A stretch of 64,000 nucleotides of DNA from Ogataea parapolymorpha DL-1 (Eukaryota > Ascomycota > Pichiomycetes > Pichiales > Pichiaceae): NCBI RefSeq assembly GCF_000187245.1, contig NC_027861.1, forward strand, positions 1,240,001 to 1,304,000, given 5' to 3'. The position numbers were made by a program, and so were the translations under genes. Of the stretch, positions 9,076 through 17,249 are shown in pieces. The notes beneath the pieces were generated by a model, which saw nothing but the letters and a program-made list of their open reading frames with translations, did no database searches and had not been told where the DNA came from. Within the stretch, counting starts at the first letter, position 1, and every line of letters starts with the position of its first letter.

Positions 9076-10212
9076 ATGTCTCTCGAAATTCCGCCCAGCA
9101 GTTCAAAGAGCCCAAGTTCGGGCTTATTTTCTCCCGGGTTCACTAATGCTCCGGCCCAAAGCAACATGAACGCCGCCTGGGATACTAATGAGTCCAACGG
9201 GCACAACATCACACAACAGCCCGACTATTTCTCGACAGATCTTGATTTTGACACTGCGTACATGCTAATGACCAATGAACTTGATGCCGGCGTTCCTTCT
9301 AGCGCCGGGTTACCTGCCGCGAACAAACTCTCCGCCGGCTCGCAAACTACCTCTGGATCCATTTCTACAGACCAGTCGACAACCGTCCCGCAGACGCCGC
9401 CGATGACAAACGTCATGTCTACGGGGCTGTCGCCCTTCTATAGATCGCCGAAACTGGTCCAGGAACAACTTTCGCGACCCTTAACCCCAGACAACAACAA
9501 ACTTCTTCATGACAAAAACAGCTTTCTTGCCCGATCGTCCTCGTCGTTTCATTTCGGCGAGTCGAGTCCTACCCAGGCCACCTCGCCTGTGTCGCCAAAC
9601 ACAAGGAATTTGCTGACAACGTTCAACAACTTGAGCTATTCTGCGAATTTGGTGGGCCTGGCTCGACAGCAGTCGTCAGAGCTTCTTTCCGTGTCCGAAA
9701 CGTCTGCGCTCGAGAACTTTTTGGACTCGATCGCCAACGACCAGAGCTTGTCGAACCTTTCCAAACACTGGCACTCTATTGACCCTTTGGCCAGCACAAT
9801 CAAGGATTTGAAAAAGACCCCCGAGGCAGAACTGGAAGTGGTCATCAAGCACAATGACGGAGCGCAGCGTCTCCCGTCCCCACCGACACAGGAGGAGAAG
9901 TTGGCCCGAGCAAGTTACCAAAAGCGACAACGGAGCAACTCTTTTTCTAAAAAATTGCTTACGGAGGAAGAAAAGAAGTTGAACCATTCGACATCGGAGC
10001 AGAAACGGCGCGCAATGATAAAGAACGCCTTCGACGACCTATGCGATCTTATAAGTTCGTCTCCTGTTTATTTACGACAGACTAGAGGTGATGGTAGCAA
10101 ACCGAAGAGCAAGCGCAAAACAATGTCCAAATACAACGTCATGATGCATTCGATAGAGGAAATTGATCGGCTCCAAGATGTTAATAGACGGCTTAGGCAG
10201 CTGATAGGATAA
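9076..10212 (+). CDS. bHLH transcription factor (Ino4-like)
   Basis: 378 residues. The first 290 are Ser/Pro/Thr/Asn-rich and probably an activation region. A C-terminal bHLH spans about 296-375. The basic region LNHSTSEQKRRAMIKNAFDDL carries the H-E-R triad expected for E-box (CANNTG) binding. The loop is rich in Lys/Arg (GDGSKPKSKRK) and helix 2 is YNVMMHSIEEIDRLQDV. The LTEEEKKLNH lead-in resembles Ino4-type partners in phospholipid-gene control, but Tye7/Rtg3-like roles cannot be excluded. The protein ends directly after helix 2 with no leucine zipper. Confidence 0.75.
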   Translation: MSLEIPPSSSKSPSSGLFSPGFTNAPAQSNMNAAWDTNESNGHNITQQPDYFSTDLDFDTAYMLMTNELDAGVPSSAGLPAANKLSAGSQTTSGSISTDQSTTVPQTPPMTNVMSTGLSPFYRSPKLVQEQLSRPLTPDNNKLLHDKNSFLARSSSSFHFGESSPTQATSPVSPNTRNLLTTFNNLSYSANLVGLARQQSSELLSVSETSALENFLDSIANDQSLSNLSKHWHSIDPLASTIKDLKKTPEAELEVVIKHNDGAQRLPSPPTQEEKLARASYQKRQRSNSFSKKLLTEEEKKLNHSTSEQKRRAMIKNAFDDLCDLISSSPVYLRQTRGDGSKPKSKRKTMSKYNVMMHSIEEIDRLQDVNRRLRQLIG

Positions 10213-10350
10213 ATAGGGATGTATTGATGAGATATGAGAGTACGTTATTTAGGTCGATCGACGCGTCTTGAAAAGCGCTCCGCGAAAATTGTCTATGTTT
10301 ATATTTTGTTTGTTTATCGTTCGTTCAACCGGCGCTACCAATTGAACACC

Positions 10351-11916
10351 ATGCGCCAGCGCTCAAATTCTGTAACTTCCGAGGACGTGGACTATCTTGC
10401 AGATTCTTCTGAACTTCATCTTCATTTTGATAATAAGAGTTTTGAAGACACGTTCAACGAGAATGAGTTCATAGATATGGTTTTAAACAGAAGATCAGAT
10501 CGAGGCCACGAGAGCGCGTTTGGGCGAGCTCTGCAAGCACGTGAAAAAGAGTATAAAGAAAATAATGAACCAGTTCTTGACTTCCAGACGCCAATACCCA
10601 ATTCTGTGGCATCATCCACTCCAAGAGTGGTTCCGCCGCAGAATGTTGGGATACTACAGAGCCACCGCAAAAACGTCTTGAATGAACGTCTTGACAGTGC
10701 AAAATCGGAACCGAGTCAGGTTCAGAAGCTGGTGGTCAAGTTTGACGATACCGTTCAGGATAAAGAGAACCATCACTATGTTCAGAAACTCAAATCTTTA
10801 CAAACAGAAAAGGACCAGCTTGAAACTAAGGTGGAAGAGATGAGCTCGCAAAATACAAAATTATTAATTGATCTCGATACAAAAAACAAGGAGATCGAGG
10901 ACCTGCACAGAAGAATAGACTCCCTGATAGACAGCCGAAGTGTTATCCAGAAAGAGCTGGACTCTTTCAAGGAAATGATCTTAGGTAGGGAGGAATTACA
11001 AAAGGATCTCGACTCGTTGCAAAAGTCGAAGGAGTCGTTAGAGCTAGAGAATCAGAACTTAAAAACTACTGCCCAAGACCAAAAGACAAAGCTAGTCGAT
11101 TCTGAGAAGCAAAACTCCGAGCTTGGGATGAAATTAAAGGAGCAGATAGACTTGGTGGCCAAATTGACCATTGAAAAGGAAACAGCCGAAACCGAGGCCG
11201 CAGAGCTTCGCGCAGTAAGTGCAGAGTTGGAGAACGTGAAGAGCGAGCTGGATACCGCTCGTGAGCAGAACCAGGCCTTGGAGAGAGAGAAGGAGAGTCT
11301 ACAATTAGAATTGGAAGAAAAATCGCAAAAGGTCTTGAATTCTGAGAAGCTCAGATCTGAAGTTTCCGAGCAGCTGGAAACCTACAAAGTGCAAACAGAA
11401 AAGGAGAAGGGACACCTTTCGGCTGAATTGCATGACGCTCGAAACCATATAGATCAACTGCTGCAGGAACAGAAACAATTAAACAAAAGACTGGAAGATT
11501 ATGAGTATCTCATTGAGTCGCTCAAATTGGAGAACGAAAAACATGCCGCCAAGCATGGAGATCTGAACTCTCGACTAACAAAAGAAGATCTCAAAAACTA
11601 TGCACTATTGAAGCTTGACGAGATCGACTCGATGACGTTTGTGGAACTTGCGAACTGTATGAAACAACTGCTTCACTCATTCGGTATTCGCTACCAGAAC
11701 TTTGGTCCTTACTTCCATTTCTTAAGACAGTCGTTTGATTACTACGAGCAGTTTGCGCTGAACTTGCACGAGCTTCTGTACAATGAGAAGCCCATGAATC
11801 CGGAGCTGCTTATTTCCCAAAACCTACGCAAATTCTCGCCCGCTAATGTCAAAAACCTCAAGCGGTGTCTACAAGGAATGCTGGACGCTGTGGATACCGG
11901 TATGTATGGACAATAA
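10351..11916 (+). CDS. Long coiled-coil protein, family unassigned
   Basis: 521 residues from the ATG at 10351 (MRQRSNSVTSEDVDYL). An upstream ATG at 10234 would add 39 residues of unlike composition and is less likely. Residues 1-130 are disordered with possible phosphosites. About 140-410 is an uninterrupted coiled coil rich in Glu/Lys/Leu/Gln. The C-terminal about 110 residues form a separate helical domain (begins DLKNYALLKLDEIDSM, contains NFGPYFHFLRQSFDYYEQF). That organisation suits spindle-pole-body or cytoskeletal scaffolds, and the C-terminal part faintly recalls Cnm67-type domains, but I could not confirm it. It is convergent with malate synthase, 44 bp between stops. Confidence 0.75.
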   Translation: MRQRSNSVTSEDVDYLADSSELHLHFDNKSFEDTFNENEFIDMVLNRRSDRGHESAFGRALQAREKEYKENNEPVLDFQTPIPNSVASSTPRVVPPQNVGILQSHRKNVLNERLDSAKSEPSQVQKLVVKFDDTVQDKENHHYVQKLKSLQTEKDQLETKVEEMSSQNTKLLIDLDTKNKEIEDLHRRIDSLIDSRSVIQKELDSFKEMILGREELQKDLDSLQKSKESLELENQNLKTTAQDQKTKLVDSEKQNSELGMKLKEQIDLVAKLTIEKETAETEAAELRAVSAELENVKSELDTAREQNQALEREKESLQLELEEKSQKVLNSEKLRSEVSEQLETYKVQTEKEKGHLSAELHDARNHIDQLLQEQKQLNKRLEDYEYLIESLKLENEKHAAKHGDLNSRLTKEDLKNYALLKLDEIDSMTFVELANCMKQLLHSFGIRYQNFGPYFHFLRQSFDYYEQFALNLHELLYNEKPMNPELLISQNLRKFSPANVKNLKRCLQGMLDAVDTGMYGQ

Positions 11917-11960
11917 TATACGAATTTAAACAAATGGAATCGAATAAATACCCATAAATT

Positions 11961-13628
11961 TCATTTCAGAGAAGAGATATCAACTTCCGGCCCAATGGTG
12001 ACAATATCATCGTAAAGTAAGGTGGTCAGGAACTCGGCCACCTCGGTGTGGCCATTGATTTCCTTCTTCAGGCAGTCTGCGGCGATCTTGAACTTGTTGT
12101 TTGGCTTGTTGGCAGCGCATCTCTCGGCCTCTTCGTCAATCAGCTTACTGATAAACTCTGGAGTGATCGTCTTGCCGGTATCATCCATCTTGACTGCGTG
12201 TTTACACCAGGAATACAACTGCAATCTGGAAACCTCTGCGGTGGCAGCATCTTCCATCAAGTTGTTGATAGGCACGCAACCAAGGCCCCTGAGCCAGCTC
12301 TCCATGTAGTTGAGGCCGATATAAATGTTGGCGCTCACACCCTTCATGGTGATCTTGCCGTCAGGAATGTTAGTATCGACAAGATCAGCCTCTGTAATCT
12401 CAACATTCTTTTGGACGTGGACCTGATTAGGGGTAGGCATGTGCTCCTGGAAAACGGACAAGGCAGTAGGAAGCAGTCCAGGATGAGCAATCCAGGTACC
12501 ATCGTGGCCTGCGAGGACCTCTCTGAGCTTGTCCTGTCTCACAGCCTCCATGGCAGCAGCGTTTTTTTCTGGATCGTCCTTGATAGGAATGGTGGCAGCC
12601 ATGCCTCCCATGGCGTGAACACCTCTCTTGTGGCAGATTTTGATGAGTTGCTTGACGTAGTTGGTCATGAAAGGAACTGTCATGGTAACTTGGTGCCTAT
12701 CAGGCAGAATATGTTGTTTTTGGTTTCTCAGTCTTTTGATGGTGGAGAACATGTAATCCCATCTTCCACAGTTCAATCCGGCAGAGTGGTCTCTGAGAGC
12801 GTACAGAACTTCATCCAATTGATACGAAATAGGCAGAGTTTCGATCAAAACAGTGGCCTTGATGGTTCCTCTAGGGATCTCGAGACAGTCCTGAGCAACA
12901 CAGAAAATGTCGTTCCACAACTGGGCCTCTTTGTAGTGTTCCATCTTTGGTAGATAGAAGAACGGAGCAAGGCCCTGTGAAAGCAGGAATTTTGCGTTGT
13001 GGAAGAAAAACAGACCAAAGTCCATGATCGAGGCAGAGATAGGTTCTCCGTCGACCAAAATGTGCTTGTCCACCATGTGCCAGCCTCTTGGTCTGACAAT
13101 CATCACAGGCACTCTTCTGCCCTCTCTGTTAATTTTGTACCGTTTTCCGGTGGACTCGTTGGTGAAATCAATTCTGTCTCTGATGGCATCGTATAGATTG
13201 ACCTGGCCGTAAATCATGTTGTTCCAGGTAGGAGAACATGAGTCCTCGAAGTCCGTCATGTACGTGAACACGTCGGTGTTGAAGGCATTGACGATCATCT
13301 TCGCGTCTGGCGGACCAGTAATCTCAATCTTACGGCACTGCAACTTAGGATGGGTAGGCAGACACTTCCAGTTGGGATCTTCCCTAATGTACTTTGTTTC
13401 CTCGAGGAAGTGCAGCGACTCGCCGGCGTCCAGCCTTTCCTGGACCTTTTGTCTGTTTTCCAGGAGCTGTTTCCGGGTCTCGTTGAAGCTTCTGTGAAGC
13501 AGGACAATGAACTTCAAAGCATCCTTGGTCAAAATATCTCTTGGAGTGGCCTTGGACAACAGAGGCTTGTCAGAGACTTCGCCTAGAATTTTCACGTTAT
13601 CCAGCGTGGTTGGGTTGATTTGTGCCAT
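11961..13628 (-). CDS. MLS1: Malate synthase (glyoxylate cycle)
   Basis: 555 residues from the ATG at 13628; nine more upstream codons begin at TTG and are dropped. The enzyme condenses acetyl-CoA and glyoxylate to malate, allowing growth on C2 compounds or fatty acids. Family signatures are present: [16 protein letters not shown], the acidic [10 protein letters not shown] segment, [24 protein letters not shown] and [13 protein letters not shown] [11 protein letters not shown]. The C-terminus reads ISSLK. Yeast peroxisomal malate synthase usually ends in SKL, so the last two residues are transposed relative to a canonical PTS1. I see no N-terminal PTS2. I recall 555 residues as the H. polymorpha length but cannot check it. 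Confidence 0.96.
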   Translation of the reverse strand: MAQINPTTLDNVKILGEVSDKPLLSKATPRDILTKDALKFIVLLHRSFNETRKQLLENRQKVQERLDAGESLHFLEETKYIREDPNWKCLPTHPKLQCRKIEITGPPDAKMIVNAFNTDVFTYMTDFEDSCSPTWNNMIYGQVNLYDAIRDRIDFTNESTGKRYKINREGRRVPVMIVRPRGWHMVDKHILVDGEPISASIMDFGLFFFHNAKFLLSQGLAPFFYLPKMEHYKEAQLWNDIFCVAQDCLEIPRGTIKATVLIETLPISYQLDEVLYALRDHSAGLNCGRWDYMFSTIKRLRNQKQHILPDRHQVTMTVPFMTNYVKQLIKICHKRGVHAMGGMAATIPIKDDPEKNAAAMEAVRQDKLREVLAGHDGTWIAHPGLLPTALSVFQEHMPTPNQVHVQKNVEITEADLVDTNIPDGKITMKGVSANIYIGLNYMESWLRGLGCVPINNLMEDAATAEVSRLQLYSWCKHAVKMDDTGKTITPEFISKLIDEEAERCAANKPNNKFKIAADCLKKEINGHTEVAEFLTTLLYDDIVTIGPEVDISSLK

Positions 13629-13805
13629 TTGGGAATTGTTGGATGCAGTGCACAATGACTGTATTTATATGGTGCGAGTCATCCCATTCCTTTCATCCTA
13701 TATCCCACATGGTTGCGCCGCTAGGAGAAAAAAAATGCCGGGTTCGGGGTTCTCCGGAGACCCGATGAACCTTGCGGCCGATCTGGGGAACCGGAAAAAA
13801 TTAGT
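13629..13805 (-). promoter_or_regulatory. Promoter region of malate synthase
   Basis: This 177-bp spacer lies upstream of malate synthase and downstream of HRT3. It contains an exact 10-bp palindrome, TCTCCGGAGA at 13751-13760, flanked by further CCGG and CGGGG blocks. CGG/CCG-containing inverted sites are typical for zinc-cluster activators such as the Cat8/Sip4 class that drive glyoxylate-cycle genes. I could not fit the exact CSRE consensus. A TATA-like TATTTATA lies at 13661-13668. Confidence 0.35.
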
Positions 13806-14966
13806 TTAAATAATATGTATATCCTCTATAACGTCACGCGTTTCGTGCTCGCTATATGACTTGACCCTGCTGAACGCAAAACTGCGCTCATTGCTGATAT
13901 CCAGATCGCCCTCGTCCAGAGTCTCCTTGTTGACGAAACCCATGCGCTTCCAATTCAGCTTGTGGTGTCGTGCGTACTTACCACCATTGACGATCTGCAA
14001 CTCGTCCACAAACGTGTACATCGGCACTGGTCCTTTGCAATAGCATCGTACATGGCCGTCAATAGTCATTGACCATGTTCCTTCGTAAACACGTTCCCAC
14101 TCGCTAGTTCCAAAAAGCTGTCTCCAGTTTCTGTAGAATTTGGGCACAACTTCCTGGGGTTGCATTATCGTAAGCAATTTTTGGCAGCTCCCGTCCGGGA
14201 AAAATCTGTAGTAACGATAATACGTTATCATGCGGAACGGCAGGTTCCACTGGTTGGAAAATTCTGCACGGCCGCCCTCGCGCTGATAGTTCACCACACT
14301 GATGTATAGCCCGTTAAACTTGATGAACGGCCGCTCGCTCAGCATCTTGTGCCAGCTGTGGTCCCAGATCCGCACCATCTGCCATTGATCGGCTGTCACG
14401 CCGTTAAGCACCCGCTCAGAGTCGTCGTACACCTGCTTTGGATATACCAGCATGCACAACCGTCTCCAACTGGCAGCCTGGCCGAACCCTAGCCAGGCAA
14501 GCTTTCTGCACGACATGGCAAAATTGAACCACGACGGTGTGTCGCTGCAGATTAGAATCTCTGAAATATTATTGATGACCTCGTCCGGCAAAGTCTCCAG
14601 CCATATTGGCTTGTCCTCGTCTATAGGATGTAAAACGGCATCGTGGAAGGACTCTAGCAACGGCTTTACTTTAATTTTGCTGAGATCCAGTTTCGTGAAC
14701 CCGTTGTGCACAGAGCCGTCCTTGCGCTTTTCCGGCACCGGCAGGTTCTTCACAAGGTTCTCGCGGTAGCGCAAATCCACCTTTTCATCTAGCTTGTACG
14801 CCTTCCGATAGTAATCGATTGCTTCGCTCAACGAGCCGGCCTGTTCTTTGTTGCTGCCTAGCTCGAAAAATTCCAGCGCAATGTCTTCCTTGGTCTTAGT
14901 CGGATGCTGCTGGATAGACTCCAGAGTCAAGTGTTTCAAAGACTCTTCCAGACTCCCATTAGACAT
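13806..14966 (-). CDS. HRT3: Hrt3/FBXO9-type F-box protein (SCF substrate receptor)
   Basis: 386 residues. An N-terminal TPR-like helical stretch (about 25-70; FELGSNKEQAGSLSEAIDYYRKAYKLD) precedes the F-box at about 118-165 (IWLETLPDEVINNISEILI ... CRKLAW). The C-terminal half (about 180-370) has the conserved Hrt3/FBXO9 segment with WRRLCMLVYP, FNGLYISVVNY, FRMITYYRYYRFFPDG and KFYRNWRQ. The family recruits substrates to SCF ubiquitin ligase. Close in size to S. cerevisiae Hrt3 (344). It is tandem with malate synthase on the same strand and divergent from the next gene. Confidence 0.9.
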   Translation of the reverse strand: MSNGSLEESLKHLTLESIQQHPTKTKEDIALEFFELGSNKEQAGSLSEAIDYYRKAYKLDEKVDLRYRENLVKNLPVPEKRKDGSVHNGFTKLDLSKIKVKPLLESFHDAVLHPIDEDKPIWLETLPDEVINNISEILICSDTPSWFNFAMSCRKLAWLGFGQAASWRRLCMLVYPKQVYDDSERVLNGVTADQWQMVRIWDHSWHKMLSERPFIKFNGLYISVVNYQREGGRAEFSNQWNLPFRMITYYRYYRFFPDGSCQKLLTIMQPQEVVPKFYRNWRQLFGTSEWERVYEGTWSMTIDGHVRCYCKGPVPMYTFVDELQIVNGGKYARHHKLNWKRMGFVNKETLDEGDLDISNERSFAFSRVKSYSEHETRDVIEDIHII

Positions 14967-15143
14967 TCAGGACTGATTTTGATAAAAAATACGGGTAGAT
15001 TACGTAATTTCGGGGCTCAAGCTTGTTTCAAGCCTGTCTCCACCAGCAGATGTGAGTCGATACTGCGACAGTTTGGTTACCATTAGTGTTTACCTGCTCA
15101 CTTATATATACCAAGATGACCCATACCATTGTACTCATCAGTA

Positions 15144-16202
15144 ATGACACAGCTAAAAGATAAGTTACGAGAACTGCGGGAGTTGACAGAAGCTTTATAT
15201 CGAGATTTTGGGCTCAAGTGCGAGTACACCCTCTCAGACACTAAGGACGCCTTGCTACCACCAGACTCAAATAATGCCCCCAAAGACGCTGACACTACCG
15301 GCTCCTCGGTGGACGAGAATTCTGTGATTGAGTCGACTTTCAAGACGATCGAAATCGACCCTTCAGACTCAAGCGAAGTTGACGAGTACCTTGTTCAATG
15401 CTTTGATGAATTCCAGCAGATCCCATGCAAATTGCTGGCAAAAGCGTGGATACGACTCATAGAGCCTAAGAAACAGAGCAGATATCCTTACAAGCTTGGA
15501 GATCGGTCCAAGCCGTTGTGGTGGCCGGAGACTTGTCGCCATAAGGAGCCAGACCACCTTCGCAAAGAAGAGCGGATCGACCTGCTGGTATGCATAGTGA
15601 AGACTTTTAGGTTCCAAGCAAAAGACCTGATCGCGACGGCAGAGTCTGTCGGAGATTTCAGCATAGCCCATGGAGAACACACCAAAGTGAGCAGACTGAG
15701 CAGACGGAAGCTCGACATACTTATAGAGATGTTCAAAGTTCTCAATGCTGCCCCTGGTTCCGGACCCGTGATCGTGAGCAAACCTGGCAAAAAATACTCT
15801 AGCAAGGTTTATACCAAAAAGGTGGTGCAACGCAAATTGGAGTCCGAGCAGCGCGAAAATGTTCCTCCTGAAAAGCACAGTCTTCCACCTAAAACTCCAT
15901 CGCCACGTAGGGTGCTTGGGGCGCCGCTGATACCCTCAAATATGCGACAAACGTCGACCCCTGAGATGAACTTCCAGAGTCACGATTTTGGGCACGAGAA
16001 CATCGAGCCCAGCTTGGCAAGCCGAAACCCGCTCAGTCTCTTGACACCTAACAACTTCAATCTGTTGCTCTTGTACGGGCCATCGTCAACGGACTTTGGC
16101 GGGCTTTTCCAAGCCAACGAGAATACGAGGTCCGCGCAGCGTGCGACGTATTTCCAACGAGTAGACCAATTCGATAGCGACGAAACAGTTAGTGACTGTT
16201 GA
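15144..16202 (+). CDS. YDR124W-like helical-bundle protein (DUF2841)
   Basis: 352 residues from the ATG at 15144; the five codons upstream begin at TTG. The central segment (about 95-210) matches the fungal YDR124W-like helical-bundle domain: AKAWIRLIEPKKQSRYPY, WWPETCRHKEPDHLRKEERIDLLV, then a long helix ending RRKLDILIEMFKVL. Flanks are disordered, with TP/SP motifs in the C-terminal part (PPKTPSPRR). Biochemical function is unknown; the family is fungal and its S. cerevisiae member is non-essential. Its stop lies 5 bp from the stop of the convergent next gene. Confidence 0.82.
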   Translation: MTQLKDKLRELRELTEALYRDFGLKCEYTLSDTKDALLPPDSNNAPKDADTTGSSVDENSVIESTFKTIEIDPSDSSEVDEYLVQCFDEFQQIPCKLLAKAWIRLIEPKKQSRYPYKLGDRSKPLWWPETCRHKEPDHLRKEERIDLLVCIVKTFRFQAKDLIATAESVGDFSIAHGEHTKVSRLSRRKLDILIEMFKVLNAAPGSGPVIVSKPGKKYSSKVYTKKVVQRKLESEQRENVPPEKHSLPPKTPSPRRVLGAPLIPSNMRQTSTPEMNFQSHDFGHENIEPSLASRNPLSLLTPNNFNLLLLYGPSSTDFGGLFQANENTRSAQRATYFQRVDQFDSDETVSDC

Positions 16203-16207
16203 TATGC

Positions 16208-17137
16208 TCACAAGACGCTCTCGCCAATTGGAAAGTATACTATCTGAGTAATGAATTTCCCGCCGTATCTATGGATGCAGGAGCCCGCAAGAACGTTGTC
16301 GACCTTGGAGTTACATGTGATGAGGTGGTTGAGCATCACGTGGTTTGGAATGTCCTGGTGATCAATGTTCTCAACGTAGTCCGAGTGTCGTAACTGTGAG
16401 ACGGTCTGGACGCCCTGGTCGCTAGCTCTTTTTTTTAGCTGTTCTCTGATCGACCTTGAGCGGGGCTGGCGGCTATACTTGTCCATCAGGTTCAGATTAT
16501 TGATGTTGTAGTGGTGCTGTTCGTTGATGTAAACATGGTTCGAGTACTGGTACTGGTATGGGTATGTGCGATAGTTGTGAGAAGGCGAGTCGTTCAAAAG
16601 GTTAGAGTTCAAATAAGGGGGTAAAAGCGGTGGTTCTTTGAATCCGAGCGACTGCAAAAAATCAAAGTGGTTCATCTTGTCAAACTCGGCGTCCGAAAAG
16701 TCGTATGGAGATTTATAAGGGTAATGTATCTTCTCGGGAAGGTAGAAATGAGGGATCTCGTTTGTGTATTCCTCTTTTTCCTGCTTTACTAAGCTGGATG
16801 TGGAAATATTTAGAAAGCTCAGGTCGTGCGCAAGAGCAGCGTCAGAAAGCTCTTCAACCGTGGAAGAAGCGCTGGACGTGTTGGCCAGCGGCACATGATT
16901 GTACTCGTCCTCAATATGCTGGTCGTTTACGTCGTCGGAAAAGAACATTCGCGAAACTGTGCGCTCTGGCTCCCTCTGGGATCCCTCCTCGCTTTCGCCA
17001 ATGCCTGGGGCCCCGCAGCTCGAAGCTGAGGACGACACTGTGGACGTTTCCGACGAAGACAGCACCGGGTGGTCTTCGATGTTCTCAATAAATGAGTACG
17101 AGCCTACTTTATGAACTCTATTTTTTTCTTCCATCAT
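16208..17137 (-). CDS. Snf1/AMPK beta-subunit-like protein lacking the glycogen-binding domain
   Basis: 309 residues. The C-terminal 45 residues (about 262-303) read HVMLNHLITC ... GSCIHRYGGKFITQIVYFPI, the AMPK beta-subunit interaction (AMPKBI/ASC) signature that binds the kinase and gamma subunits. An upstream part of the same domain is seen near 130-190 (FYLPEKIHYPY, PPLLPPYLNSNLL), with an insert of about 75 residues rich in Tyr, Asn and His between the two. No CBM48 glycogen-binding domain precedes it; residues 1-125 are acidic/Ser-rich and disordered. It could be a diverged Sip1/Sip2/Gal83 paralog for Snf1 targeting. Assignment rests on the short C-terminal motif. Confidence 0.7.
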   Translation of the reverse strand: MMEEKNRVHKVGSYSFIENIEDHPVLSSSETSTVSSSASSCGAPGIGESEEGSQREPERTVSRMFFSDDVNDQHIEDEYNHVPLANTSSASSTVEELSDAALAHDLSFLNISTSSLVKQEKEEYTNEIPHFYLPEKIHYPYKSPYDFSDAEFDKMNHFDFLQSLGFKEPPLLPPYLNSNLLNDSPSHNYRTYPYQYQYSNHVYINEQHHYNINNLNLMDKYSRQPRSRSIREQLKKRASDQGVQTVSQLRHSDYVENIDHQDIPNHVMLNHLITCNSKVDNVLAGSCIHRYGGKFITQIVYFPIGESVL

Positions 17138-17249
17138 GGAACGATTTATTGCAGGTTAGCAAATATATATAAGATGCCTGTGACGTCAATCCATGTGAAG
17201 GGATCATCTGCACAGCCCATAAAAAAATAATATCACCCCCCGCAGTAAA

